This document shows, in pieces, positions 7,923 through 17,656 of a stretch of 64,000 nt of DNA; positions within the stretch are counted from its first letter, which is position 1; each line of letters opens with the position of its first letter. Source of the stretch: Roseiarcus fermentans (GTDB lineage: Bacteria > Pseudomonadota > Alphaproteobacteria > Rhizobiales > Beijerinckiaceae); the NCBI RefSeq assembly GCF_003315135.1, contig NZ_QNRK01000002.1:244540-308539 (forward strand), read 5' to 3'. Made by a program: the position numbers and the translations under genes. The notes under the pieces are model-generated. The model worked only from the letters and a program-made list of their open reading frames with translations. It was not told where the DNA came from and ran no database searches.

Positions 7923-10900
7923 TTGGGCGAGATCTATAAGATGCAGAAGGCCGACGAGAAGCTCCGCTTCACTGGCGAGCGCGTGACTTTCGACACAGAG
8001 GGTCAGGCTGTCTATGAGCATCTTCATCGGTACTTTTTCGCGCGTGAGATTTGTCGTGGCCTCGACGTCCTTGATGTCGCTTCTGGAGAGGGTTACGGAG
8101 GAGCCTATCTCGCTCAAACCGCCCGCTCGGTCGTAGGCGTCGACATCTCCGCGGAATCCGTTACGCACGCGGACGAGTGCTACGCGACCTCCAATCTCCG
8201 CTATGAGGTTGGAAATGCGACGAGCCTTAATTTTGCGGACGCGTCGTTCGATGCGGTCGTCTCGTTCGAGACGATTGAGCACCTCGACGATCAAAAGGCA
8301 TTCCTGAAGGAAATTCGCCGAGTCCTCCGTCCGAAGGGCCTGCTAATTGTCAGTTCGCCGAACAGAGACTTGTACTCGCCCGTCGATACGCCGCCAAATC
8401 CTTTCCACGTCCGCGAACTGACGCGCGATGAACTTCTCGCTGCGCTCGGCGCCGAGTTCCGCTTCTGCATGACCTTCGCTCAGCGGCCCCTGACGGGAAC
8501 GCTTCTCATCGCTGAGAGTGGGACCGAGAAGGACCACGTCGCCCACTTTAGAACGTTCGAAAGGCGCGGCCAAGCTCACTTCGAGTCATCGGAGGGTCTG
8601 GCGCGGCCTCTTTACTTTCTCGTTGTCGCATCAAACAGTAGCCAGGTGCCGCTGTTCAGCAGCGTGTACATCGAAACCGGAGACGTCGACGCCTCAATCC
8701 GGTATCGAGGGATCGTCGACGAACTGCGGAGCACGAGCAACGCCGCGGTGCAGCAGGCCCGAGAGGCGGCAGCGAATTCGGAGGCCGAGGCGGAGCGGTT
8801 ACGAGGCAGACTCGCGAGCGCGATCGAACTTGGAAGAAAGTCGGAGCAAAACGCTGCCCAAAACGCGTGGCTGCATACGCAGATTAGGCTGCTCAGCGAC
8901 GAGCGCGACAATGTCGCCCGAGAGCTTTCGAAGGCATATCGCCGACCTTGGCGACCGGCAAAGTATTTGATTTACCACTACGTTCTGCGCGCGCTCAGCG
9001 CCGCAAGCGGCCCGTTTTCGCGAGAGATGGCGGCGCGGCTCAAACGATCCGCGCAGAAGCGAAGCCCCACGCGGTTCGACAGGAGCGGCCCTGGAGAAGT
9101 CGATGTGTCCGCGCCTGTGGGCCCGCTGCCCGTGATGCCGATCGTACGCGGCGGCAGGATCCTCACGCAGGACGATGCGCGGCTGATCACTCGCGCGGAC
9201 GTAGATGAAGTCAGTTTGCCCACGCACGAAACACCGCTCGTTTCGGTCATAATCCCGAGCTACGGCAAGGCATGGCTGACCTTGCAGTGCCTTCGGTCGA
9301 TCGCCGACAATCCGCCGTCGACATCTTTTGAAGTCATTGTCGTCGACGATGCTTCGGGAGATCCCGACATCGAACTGCTGCGCTTGGTCAAAGGGCTCCG
9401 GCTCGAAATCAATACGAGCAACCTCGGCTTTCTGAGGTCCTGCAACCGCGCCGCCGAGGAGGCCAGAGGCGACTACCTCTTCCTCTTGAACAACGACACT
9501 CTCGTGTGTACTGACTGGCTAGAACCCCTGCTGGCCGTTTTCCAAGCATTTCCCGATGCCGGGCTCGCCGGCTCCAAGCTGCTCTTTCCCGACGGGTCTC
9601 TTCAGGAAGCAGGCGGGATCGTCTGGAACGACGGCTCTGCGTGGAACTACGGGCGCTCGGACGACCCGGCGAAGCCTGAATACAACTACGTTCGGCAGGC
9701 GGATTACATTTCCGGTTGCGCGATTCTGGTGCCCCGGCCGCTTTGGCGCGAACTCCACGGATTCGACGAACATTTCGTCCCTGGGTATTGCGAGGACACC
9801 GATCTGGCGTTCCGCATCCGGGCGGCCGGCAAGACCGTGTACTACTGCCCCTTCTCGGTTGTCGTGCATCTGGAGGGCGCGTCGCACGGGAGGGACCTCA
9901 CGTCCGGAATCAAGGCCTATCAAGTCGTCAATACGAAGAAGTTGTTCGAACGGTGGCGAGAAACGCTGACGGCGGAACACTGGCCCAATGGCTCGCACAT
10001 CATGCGCGCCCGAGATCGGAGCCGGAACCGGAAGATCGCGCTGATCGTCGACCATTACGTCCCCGAACCGGACCAGGACGCCGGATCGCGCGCGATGATG
10101 GCGGTGATCCGAGCGCTGCTGGATTGGGGTTATGTCTTGAAATTCTGGCCTGACAATCTGAACTACAGCGCCGAATACACGCCGCTCCTCCAAGGCCTCG
10201 GCATCGAGACGCTGTACGGACACTACCGGTCGTTCGGCGACTGGATTCGGGAGAACGGCGAAGAGATTGCGCTCGCCGTCCTCAGTCGGCCAGATGTGGC
10301 CGCACGTTATGTTCCCGAGCTGCGTGCTCATTCCGACGCGACAATTGCATACTACGGTCACGACCTGCATTTCAGACGATTGGGCATGGAAGCAGAAGCG
10401 AAAGGCGATTCCGAACTCGCCGCCAAAGCCGCCGATATGGAGGCGCTGGAACGCTCGATCTGGCGCGCGGCCGACATCGTTATCTACCTGTCCGAGGAGG
10501 AGGCTGCGGTCGCGCATCAGGAAAACGCTCGGGCGGCGGCAATCGTCCCCTACGCCTACGATGATTTCGCCAATGCGCGCGTCCCACCGCAGGACCGCGA
10601 GATCATCTTCGTCGCCGGGTTCGGCCATACGCCGAACGCCGACGCCGCCGTATGGCTCGTCAATGAGATATTGCCGAAGATTGTCGATAAGGTTCCCGAT
10701 GCGCGGCTGGCGATTGTCGGGTCCAATCCGACCGAGGCCGTGCGGGCGCTGGCGAGCGACCGTGTCGAGGTTACAGGGCAGGTGAGCGAGGAGGAGCTCC
10801 GCGCCCGCTACGCCAGCGCGCGCCTTGCGCTGGTGCCTCTGTGTACGGGCGCCGGTGTCAAGTCCAAGGTGGTCGAGGCGCTCCGTGAAGGCTTGCCCCT

Positions 10901-11120
10901 CGTGACGACCAGCGTCGGGGTGCAAGGGCTGCCGGGCGTTGAGCATATCGTCGTCGTGGCAGATGACGCTCAGCGCTTGGCCGACGCAGGAGTGGAGTTG
11001 CTTCGCGACAATTCGCTTTGGGCGCAAGTGTCTCGCCAGCAGATTGAGTATGCTCGCGAAAACTTCTCTCTTGACGCTTTTAGTCGTTCTCTCGAAAAAG
11101 CGCTTGGCAGATCGATATAA
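7923..11120 (+). CDS. Trifunctional methyltransferase / GT2 / GT4 glycan-assembly protein
   Basis: A protein of 1,065 residues with three domains. First is a class I SAM methyltransferase (LDVLDVASGEGYGG, VVGVDIS, VVSFETIEHL). A helical, Glu/Arg-rich linker follows. Next comes a GT2 glycosyltransferase (VSVIIPSYGK, VIVVDDASGD, LFLLNNDT, GYCEDTDLAFRI). Last is a GT4-like domain (FVAGFGHTPNADAAVWLVNEI, LVPLCTGAGVKSKVVEAL). Such fusions build and cap O-antigen or capsule chains. The TTG at 7923 is used because GGAG lies eight bases upstream; ATG 7941 is the alternative, with no good ribosome site. Upstream frame extends to 7611 but overlaps the exporter and has no similarity. Confidence 0.85.
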   Translation: MGEIYKMQKADEKLRFTGERVTFDTEGQAVYEHLHRYFFAREICRGLDVLDVASGEGYGGAYLAQTARSVVGVDISAESVTHADECYATSNLRYEVGNATSLNFADASFDAVVSFETIEHLDDQKAFLKEIRRVLRPKGLLIVSSPNRDLYSPVDTPPNPFHVRELTRDELLAALGAEFRFCMTFAQRPLTGTLLIAESGTEKDHVAHFRTFERRGQAHFESSEGLARPLYFLVVASNSSQVPLFSSVYIETGDVDASIRYRGIVDELRSTSNAAVQQAREAAANSEAEAERLRGRLASAIELGRKSEQNAAQNAWLHTQIRLLSDERDNVARELSKAYRRPWRPAKYLIYHYVLRALSAASGPFSREMAARLKRSAQKRSPTRFDRSGPGEVDVSAPVGPLPVMPIVRGGRILTQDDARLITRADVDEVSLPTHETPLVSVIIPSYGKAWLTLQCLRSIADNPPSTSFEVIVVDDASGDPDIELLRLVKGLRLEINTSNLGFLRSCNRAAEEARGDYLFLLNNDTLVCTDWLEPLLAVFQAFPDAGLAGSKLLFPDGSLQEAGGIVWNDGSAWNYGRSDDPAKPEYNYVRQADYISGCAILVPRPLWRELHGFDEHFVPGYCEDTDLAFRIRAAGKTVYYCPFSVVVHLEGASHGRDLTSGIKAYQVVNTKKLFERWRETLTAEHWPNGSHIMRARDRSRNRKIALIVDHYVPEPDQDAGSRAMMAVIRALLDWGYVLKFWPDNLNYSAEYTPLLQGLGIETLYGHYRSFGDWIRENGEEIALAVLSRPDVAARYVPELRAHSDATIAYYGHDLHFRRLGMEAEAKGDSELAAKAADMEALERSIWRAADIVIYLSEEEAAVAHQENARAAAIVPYAYDDFANARVPPQDREIIFVAGFGHTPNADAAVWLVNEILPKIVDKVPDARLAIVGSNPTEAVRALASDRVEVTGQVSEEELRARYASARLALVPLCTGAGVKSKVVEALREGLPLVTTSVGVQGLPGVEHIVVVADDAQRLADAGVELLRDNSLWAQVSRQQIEYARENFSLDAFSRSLEKALGRSI

Positions 11121-11407
11121 AGGTTTTCATCACACGTGCTGCTACAAACTTGGCATAAGTCGCGCCACAAGAAAAGAGAAAGCTCAAACACAGATTTAAG
11201 ACTTGCTGCCGGCTATACATAATACGACGCCGCTGGTGCTCTTTAGAGTCTGGGCTGGAGAGTCTAGGCTAGCGGTCCTTGATTCTCGGCCGGCATTTCT
11301 CCGCTAAAGGCGGACAAAGAGCAAGTGAAGATGTCCTATCCCGTGTATCGTTGGGAGTCGAAAGAAAGCGAACAGATCGAGTCGGCCCCAACGAAGGTCA
11401 CCATTCC

Positions 11408-12448
11408 TTATGCGTAATATTTCACCCATTCAGGGTCTTTAAGACGAACAGCTGTCGATGCTCTACGATTACGGTAAAATTTCTCTGGCCAACCTTCTTC
11501 CGCACTTTTCGTGAAATAAGCCAACATCAGGGTGGGCCTGATGCATCCTGCATCCAAGAGTATATCATTCAAACGGCTCAGAAATTTTATCCACTCGACG
11601 TCTTCTGACTTGCTCACGTCGTAGGCGCGCCCATAGCCGCGATCAACGATCAGGTCGACGAAGCCGCCACAGCCAAGAAACTTGTACGGGTGGAAGCGCT
11701 CAAGTATGAGCGGGAGTACGTCCTGTGCGCGAATCCCCTCGAAGCCGTCGCTGGAGCAATCGTGGTCTGTGAACGTGTCATCGAGGCGCTTGAGTTGGGC
11801 GTGCCATTTTTCGCTATCGCTAAGCATAGGCCAAAACGCTTTGATGATGGCGGCGGTCTCGGGCCAGCGCATATGACCATTCCGGCCAATCATGTCGTTT
11901 GTTGCAAATATCCCCCGATCCCTAAGATGAGATTTCAAATAATCAAATATTTTCTCAAGCTCAACAATATGGTGCAAAGAATGGTTGGCCATGATCATGT
12001 CGAACCTGCGATCCGGCAGACTCAAATTCAAATCGACTTCGATTGTTTCAATATATTTGCCGAGGTTCTTTAAGTCTGCTTTTTTACGCAAGCGATCTAA
12101 GAGTATCGGAGACAAATCAGCGCATGTCATAACAAATTTACTTTCGCCTTTGCTGAGTAGATATTCTACTATATCAAGTTCCACGCCCCCGTCTCCGCAC
12201 CCTATGCTCAGAATCCTACCCGTATTGTTCATTAATCTACTAATAAATGCCGTATTCTTCTTTGTTTCCAGGTACGCCTTGGCGTAGAATTCAGGGATAG
12301 TCGTAACCCCGAAAACCTCAACCAGCCCGGGATTGATGAAGCCGTGCGACCATATGTGAAACGCTTCTGGGAGGTCGTGGATGTTGTCACAATTGGCGTA
12401 CTGTTCGATTTGTTGCTTCACGCGATCTTCGTACGACACCGAGCTCAT
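11408..12448 (-). CDS. Class I SAM-dependent methyltransferase
   Basis: The 346-residue product has a SAM-binding motif ILSIGCGDGGVELDI, an acidic CADLS at the end of strand 2, and MIMANHSLHHIVELEKIF (motif IV), followed by the usual LRDRGIFATNDMIG. The acceptor is unknown, but its place among glycan genes suggests a sugar or glycan. Base composition is clearly AT-richer than the neighbours, with many A/T-ending codons, which suggests recent acquisition. An AAGGGAAAAG ribosome site lies just before the ATG at 12448. Confidence 0.8.
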   Translation of the reverse strand: MSSVSYEDRVKQQIEQYANCDNIHDLPEAFHIWSHGFINPGLVEVFGVTTIPEFYAKAYLETKKNTAFISRLMNNTGRILSIGCGDGGVELDIVEYLLSKGESKFVMTCADLSPILLDRLRKKADLKNLGKYIETIEVDLNLSLPDRRFDMIMANHSLHHIVELEKIFDYLKSHLRDRGIFATNDMIGRNGHMRWPETAAIIKAFWPMLSDSEKWHAQLKRLDDTFTDHDCSSDGFEGIRAQDVLPLILERFHPYKFLGCGGFVDLIVDRGYGRAYDVSKSEDVEWIKFLSRLNDILLDAGCIRPTLMLAYFTKSAEEGWPEKFYRNRRASTAVRLKDPEWVKYYA

Positions 12449-12513
12449 TGACTTTTCCCTTCTGCTGTGACGGCCGTTTCAGGATAGCAAGCCGATCGAG
12501 CGGCAGACGCGCG

Positions 12514-14862
12514 TTATGATGGCTGCGGTAGGCGACGTGTCGCTTTCTTCAGGGTTTTTAGTTCAGCGATCACTGTTTCTAGCACAAGCTCCTCGGGGCC
12601 AACAGATAGCAGGTCAAAATTGTTCATCAGATCGAAAAATGTTAGACGTGAGATCGTTTCGGTCGAGTTGAATCTGGGCGTGACGGGTGCCCGAATCCTC
12701 TTCCACACGACGGTCTGCGCATTACCCGCCTCAACAATTGTCTTGAATGACAAAGTCGGCATGAAATCGTGGATGAACGCGATGACCTTGAAAACGTCTC
12801 CGTGCCAGGCGGGTCCGCTGCCGCCGTTCATCTCTCGGAACTTAATTGCCTCACCGTGATCTCTGAGGGAACTGAAGACATCGGACGGCAACACGTCATC
12901 GATCAGAATTACGGAGTTTGTATGCGTCATCGTCAGTACGGACATCAAGTCTCTTAAAGTCTGTTCATACGTGTGCAAGCCATCCAGAAAAACCAGATCG
13001 TAGACCCTCTTGTCGCCCTCCATTGAAAAAAACTCATCGCTGATGACAGGGAAAAAATCGATGCTCTTTTCGGCGAATTCTTTAGGATCGAACCTAAAAT
13101 TGGGATCGACTCCAGTCTTTCGTTCTACGTTTACTCGGAAAAATGTTTCACCTCTTTCCACCCCAACTTCCAGATAGGTCGTTGCCTTAAGACCCGAAGC
13201 AAGCGTGTTAAGTCTCCTGGCCGTGTGCGTTAAATTTGGCATATTTTCTCCTGACTCGACACCATGAGGCGCGGGGCCGGTATTAAGGAGGTCTCGTCCA
13301 GCAAGTCTTTGAATCGAACGGCGCAACGGCCTCGTCGCGCGACGAATGGACACAGCGGCTCCATTCAGTTTTCGTCCGAGCGGAGTCGCGAGCGAACTCT
13401 TTGGCTTCCCCTTTTGCATCTCGCGCTCAGTACTCCCGCGAGGCTCCGGAAGCGGCTCTCGCATTCTTTCAAAATATGCAGCGGCAAATACGGCAAGTTC
13501 ATCAAGTTTACGAAAATTGTAATTCTCGTGAAGAAGCGCTCGCTCCAGCTCGCTTGGGGGGCTTTCGCGTGTCTCGCTCACGTCTTCTATAAAGTCTTCC
13601 GGGATGTAGACAGGAGGAACGCCATCCTCGACTTGGCTCGCCACCCAAGGCGCAGGATTCAGCGCCAACGTTCGCGGGTTGGAGTGAACCAATCCCGGCA
13701 CGCGGTGGAACCAGCCTAGCTTGTGCTGCACTGTGCCGTGATGGGAAAAATAGGCAGGAACGTATCGGCCACAAGCAACGCTGCTCCGGATGTCCAGTCC
13801 GGCAGTGACGAGGATTTTCTCTTCTATGCGAGGGACATCAGACAAGGCGTCCACTATCGATCTACCCAGCGCCAGATCGCCCTCCACCAGGCGCCTGTAC
13901 TCGTCGCGGCTATAACTCGCATTTTCAAGAAAATCTGCGGGCAGAGAGTGCCCATCGAAGAAGAAGCTGGCGTCTGGGAGCGCGCGCAGTACCTCGCGGA
14001 CAATTCCGACCACAGCCGGCACAAAATTCGTCGCCGTCCGATTGCGGGAGCGCAACGAGACGGCGTACGGCCTGCGAGCCTTACAAAAGGCCAGAGCCGT
14101 TGGATCGTTTCGCTCTGCGAACTCCTCACATAGCGTCTCAAGTTCGGCACGTATTTCTGAAGTCACGAGTGTGTTGCCGACAGCCACGAAGCGGGTGTGC
14201 GTTTGATTAAGCTTTTCAAGCTCGATATCGCGTACCGTACTGATCCGATCCGTTGACAGTCCGGTCAAAGTTGAAATTTTCCCGATCGGCTCGTGAGTAG
14301 CTACAACGACAAAATCTTTCGACTGTGCACCGATACTACGCAGCGCAGAGAGCTGATTCCAAATGAAATGCGCAAAATTCGAATCCCCCGTCAGAACCGT
14401 AACAACGTTGTTTGCAGCGGCCCGCGGTTCATACAAATTATGCATGTGCGGACGGAATTTCTCCAGAAGCTGACGGTTGACGCCCCAAACTGGATCGCCA
14501 AGATTAAAACAGCATTGGCTGTCAATATCGATCAAACCTGTCAGCGGGAAGCCCAAAGAGAGATTTGTTGCGATGACGGCGTAGTTATCAGATCCTTCTA
14601 ACCGATACAATACTGATTTATCATCTACAACTATAGCTTCTCTTGCTGTATAACAGCCCAAATTAAATGCACCGTTGCAAATATATTCTGTTTGATAAGG
14701 CAGCGGATCCTTACGATTTCCAATGGCACTCCGAGCCGTCATTGCCTCACATAGTTTTTTTACTTTCGGCGGCAGTCCACTGATCGACTGCTGAACCTGG
14801 ATGATCGAAAGATCATTACAAAACATCTTGAACCTTGGCGATGGAACGTAGGCAGATCTCAA
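12514..14862 (-). CDS. Two-domain surface-glycan protein with C-terminal methyltransferase_24
   Basis: A 782-residue product. The C-terminal ~220 residues are a class I methyltransferase of the methyltransferase_24 kind (TTYLEVGVERGETFF, KTGVDPNFRF, YDLVFLDGLHTYEQTLRDL, SVILIDDVLP). The N-terminal ~480 residues are not confidently recognised; a FAHFIWNQLSALRS block faintly recalls GT61/DUF563 glycosyltransferases (xHWxxDxLP type), and the domain ends in a basic linker. No signal peptide or membrane helix is evident. It is transcribed in the same direction as, and upstream of, the AT-rich methyltransferase gene, and shares its lower GC content. Function in glycan decoration is inference. Confidence 0.6.
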   Translation of the reverse strand: MRSAYVPSPRFKMFCNDLSIIQVQQSISGLPPKVKKLCEAMTARSAIGNRKDPLPYQTEYICNGAFNLGCYTAREAIVVDDKSVLYRLEGSDNYAVIATNLSLGFPLTGLIDIDSQCCFNLGDPVWGVNRQLLEKFRPHMHNLYEPRAAANNVVTVLTGDSNFAHFIWNQLSALRSIGAQSKDFVVVATHEPIGKISTLTGLSTDRISTVRDIELEKLNQTHTRFVAVGNTLVTSEIRAELETLCEEFAERNDPTALAFCKARRPYAVSLRSRNRTATNFVPAVVGIVREVLRALPDASFFFDGHSLPADFLENASYSRDEYRRLVEGDLALGRSIVDALSDVPRIEEKILVTAGLDIRSSVACGRYVPAYFSHHGTVQHKLGWFHRVPGLVHSNPRTLALNPAPWVASQVEDGVPPVYIPEDFIEDVSETRESPPSELERALLHENYNFRKLDELAVFAAAYFERMREPLPEPRGSTEREMQKGKPKSSLATPLGRKLNGAAVSIRRATRPLRRSIQRLAGRDLLNTGPAPHGVESGENMPNLTHTARRLNTLASGLKATTYLEVGVERGETFFRVNVERKTGVDPNFRFDPKEFAEKSIDFFPVISDEFFSMEGDKRVYDLVFLDGLHTYEQTLRDLMSVLTMTHTNSVILIDDVLPSDVFSSLRDHGEAIKFREMNGGSGPAWHGDVFKVIAFIHDFMPTLSFKTIVEAGNAQTVVWKRIRAPVTPRFNSTETISRLTFFDLMNNFDLLSVGPEELVLETVIAELKTLKKATRRLPQPS

Positions 14863-15203
14863 CGAGATCCCGACTTCGGCTAGCCTTGCAAGGCTATAAA
14901 TAAAGGACCAATTAGATCAGCGACAGCGCCATGACAAGGGCGCATTCTGAATTCCGTCGGATCTTTCGTTGGGGCCTCGAGACATGGGTTGTTTGTGTCC
15001 TTGTGGTCCAAAAAATAAGGAGGGCGGGGCCTAATTTTTGGTCACCGCTACGACACCCTGCAAGCCGCTGCTATTTCGAGTTCAGACCCATAGACACGCG
15101 CGGAAGGCGCGAAAGGCGGCGCAAATCCTGGTTGGACGCCGGGGCTCGCCGCTCACGGCGGAGCCGTCGCCTACGCGCACCCGCCGGGGTGGGGAGGACG
15201 CAG
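14863..15203. other. Intergenic region with hairpin downstream of the AGE gene
   Basis: No protein-like frame. The left third is AT-rich and probably carries the promoter of the leftward two-domain gene. Bases 15143-15151 and 15156-15165 form a strong hairpin (GGCTCGCCG with CGGCGGAGCC, one bulge) downstream of the AGE-family gene stop, a possible terminator without a T-run. Confidence 0.4.
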
Positions 15204-16412
15204 TTACCGGGGGTTATCAGTCCGCTCCGCGCTCCCGCGAAACAGGGCGCCTCCCGCTTCCTCCGTATCGATCAGGTCCGCCAGCGCGCAGGTGATGTGG
15301 TACATCGAGCTTCCCGGCGCAGGCTCCTCTATCCAGCCGCCGTCGGCCCTGAGCTTGTCGCGCCAGGCCCCGCGCGCCGGCGTGTCGAAATACCGGAGCA
15401 GCCCGGCATAGGCGGCGGCGGCCTCGGCGCGCTCGTCGGCTTCGCCGGTGCGGCGGTAGCGGGCGACGGCCGCCTTCAGCCGCTCCGTCTGCGGCCACAG
15501 GCGCGCCGCCCGGTTGCGAACCGAGCCGTCGGTCAAAACCTCGTTGATCGTGATTCCTCGTTCCGCATCGATGCCGTGGCGGCGGCCGAAGCGCGCGAGC
15601 CGGTCCGAGATCGGCGCCGCATCGGCGACGCCCCACTGCCCCAGTCGTTCGAACAGCCAGGCCCACTCGAAGCAGTGCCCCGGCTCGACGACTCGGCCCT
15701 CCTCGCCCGCGACCGGCGTGAGGTCGGCGTCGAAATATTCGAGCAGCGCTCCGGTTTCGCGATGGAGGAACGATCGCCGGCACAAGGCGGCGACGTGCTC
15801 CGCGTCGCGCCGCCAACGGGCATCGCCGGTCGCGTCGTAAAGCGCGATGAAGCTCTCCAGGAGATGCATGTGCGGGTTCTGGCGAAAGGGCGGGCAAACC
15901 GCGATATCGCCCTCGTGATATCCCCCGTGCGGCAGGCGCCATTGGGCGTCGAGCGCGTCATCGAGCGCCGCCGCCGCTTCGAACAGGTCCGGACGCCCGA
16001 GCGCGCGGCCCGCGTGGGCGAGCGCAAGCAACATGAAGGCCTGATCGTACAGGTCCGCCCGGGCGTCGAACACGGCGCCGCGATGGTCGAAGCGGTGAAT
16101 GTAGAGGCCGTCCGCACGGCGCCCGCGCTCGACGAGGAAGTCGACGTTTGTCTCGACCATCCCCCGCCACGGGCCGCTCCAGCCCAGGCGACCGAGTTCG
16201 CAGTAGGAAAAGACGTGGCGCGCCTGAACGAACATCCGATGCGGGCAGGCCTCCTTCTCGCCGTGAATCGACATCCGTTCCGGAAAGAGCGGACCCTCCG
16301 GCTCGGCGCGCCAGAGCGGGGCGGCGTCCAGGAACAGCCAGTCTCGCGCATGGGCGGCCAGTTCGTTCAGCGTCGCCGTCGGGCCCGGCTTGGCGGCTCG
16401 CGCGGTATTCAT
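15204..16412 (-). CDS. AGE-family epimerase/isomerase
   Basis: The 402-residue protein matches the N-acylglucosamine 2-epimerase/mannose isomerase family, an (alpha/alpha)6 barrel. Signature blocks include ERMSIHGEKEACPHRMFVQARHVFSYCE near the N-terminus, DLYDQAFMLLALA, NPHMHLLESFIAL, EPGHCFEWAWLF and RLWPQTERLKA, with the conserved His residues of the active site. Members interconvert mannose/fructose or GlcNAc/ManNAc or their phosphates. It overlaps the upstream nucleotidyltransferase-phosphatase gene by four bases (ATGA), so the two are co-translated and the sugar it makes probably feeds that enzyme or the nearby heptose pathway. Confidence 0.85.
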   Translation of the reverse strand: MNTARAAKPGPTATLNELAAHARDWLFLDAAPLWRAEPEGPLFPERMSIHGEKEACPHRMFVQARHVFSYCELGRLGWSGPWRGMVETNVDFLVERGRRADGLYIHRFDHRGAVFDARADLYDQAFMLLALAHAGRALGRPDLFEAAAALDDALDAQWRLPHGGYHEGDIAVCPPFRQNPHMHLLESFIALYDATGDARWRRDAEHVAALCRRSFLHRETGALLEYFDADLTPVAGEEGRVVEPGHCFEWAWLFERLGQWGVADAAPISDRLARFGRRHGIDAERGITINEVLTDGSVRNRAARLWPQTERLKAAVARYRRTGEADERAEAAAAYAGLLRYFDTPARGAWRDKLRADGGWIEEPAPGSSMYHITCALADLIDTEEAGGALFRGSAERTDNPR

Positions 16413-17656
16413 CGAACGCTCTCCAGGGTCATGGACGCGCGCCGGAACCCGACCCCGTCAGCGAACCGCGGGACGGATTGCAGGAACGCCAGAAGGTCGC
16501 CGCTGCGGAAGAGGGAACCGGGCAGCCCCGCGGCCTCCGCCGCCTCGATGTCGCTCGCCTTGTCCCCGATCAGGAAACTCCCTTCGCGCTCGACCGGCCA
16601 GCGATCAAGCAGGTCGACGATCATCCCGGGACTCGGCTTCCGCCAGTCGTGCGCGGCGCGATAGGCCTCGACGCTCCCCTCCGGATGGAAGGGGCAATAG
16701 CGCCAGTCGTCGATCGAAGCGCCGATCGACGCCAGTTCCTGCGCCATCCAGCGGTGAAGGGCGACGACGTCGGCCTCGCCGTAGAGCCCGCGGGCGACGC
16801 CCGCCTGGTTCGTGACGACAAAGACATAGTAGCCGGCGTCGTTGAGCGCCTTCACCGCCTGCCGGGCGCCGGGAACCCACTCGACCTGTTCCGGCGCGTG
16901 GACGTAGCCGTGATCGATGTTGAGAATCCCGTCCCGGTCGAGAAAGGCCGCCGGGCGGCGGCGCGGCAGGAGGTCGCCTTCGACTGCGGGAGCGTCCGGA
17001 ACGGCGGCGTCGACGTAGAGCCCGGAATAGGCGTAGCCCCGCAACGCGCGGCGCGCCGCCAGCCCGGGCAGGATGTCGTTCTCGAGCGACGAAGCGCCGT
17101 CGCACCCCTCGAGCATCCGACGGGTGAAGTAAGATACGCCGCCGTTGACGAGCGCCGACCCAGACCGCTCGTCGGGCGAATGGATCGTCGTCACCAGGCT
17201 TCCATCCAGGTCGACTGGACCGTATCGATCCGGGAACGCGGTCGCCCGCAAGGCCAGGGCCGCCCCGACGCGCTCCCGCCGGGCGCGGGCCATGAGGTCG
17301 AGCCAGTTGAAGTCGAACCACCCGTCGCCGTTCAACAGCAGGAAGTCGTCGCGCAAACGGTCCCGGGCGCGACCGATCGCTCCGCCCGCGCCCGGCGCGG
17401 CCGGCTCCACCGAAAGCTCGACCCGACACGAGAAGCGTTCCTCGAGCCGGCGCTCGGCGACGAAGGCGGCGACGGCCTCGCCGCCGCCCCCTGCGAGCAG
17501 CAGAAACTCGTCGAAGCCGCGCCGCCGCGCTTCGAACAACAGCGTTTCGAGCAATGCGCACCCTCCGGCCTCCGCAAGGGGCTTCGGCCCGGCGGTCGCC
17601 GTCTCGCCGAGCGCGGCTCCCGGTCCTCCGAGGAGAATGGCGCATTGATTGGGCAA
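16409..17656 (-). CDS. Nucleotidyltransferase-like / GmhB-like HAD phosphatase fusion
   Basis: The first ~230 residues resemble sugar-phosphate nucleotidyltransferases (PKPLAEAGG, LLNGDGWFD), but the catalytic GxGTRL loop reads GGPGAALG (residues 10-17), so the usual Arg is absent. The last ~180 residues are a HAD phosphatase of the GmhB kind (AFLDRDGILNIDHGYVH, VVTNQAGVARG, HDWRKPSPGM, LIGDKASDIEAA). GmhB removes the C7 phosphate of heptose 1,7-bisphosphate. Related fusions occur in heptose pathways (HddC/GmhB). Phosphatase function is well supported; nucleotidyl transfer is doubtful. It is first in a two-gene operon with the AGE gene and lies divergent from hldE. Confidence 0.78.
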   Translation of the reverse strand: MPNQCAILLGGPGAALGETATAGPKPLAEAGGCALLETLLFEARRRGFDEFLLLAGGGGEAVAAFVAERRLEERFSCRVELSVEPAAPGAGGAIGRARDRLRDDFLLLNGDGWFDFNWLDLMARARRERVGAALALRATAFPDRYGPVDLDGSLVTTIHSPDERSGSALVNGGVSYFTRRMLEGCDGASSLENDILPGLAARRALRGYAYSGLYVDAAVPDAPAVEGDLLPRRRPAAFLDRDGILNIDHGYVHAPEQVEWVPGARQAVKALNDAGYYVFVVTNQAGVARGLYGEADVVALHRWMAQELASIGASIDDWRYCPFHPEGSVEAYRAAHDWRKPSPGMIVDLLDRWPVEREGSFLIGDKASDIEAAEAAGLPGSLFRSGDLLAFLQSVPRFADGVGFRRASMTLESVR

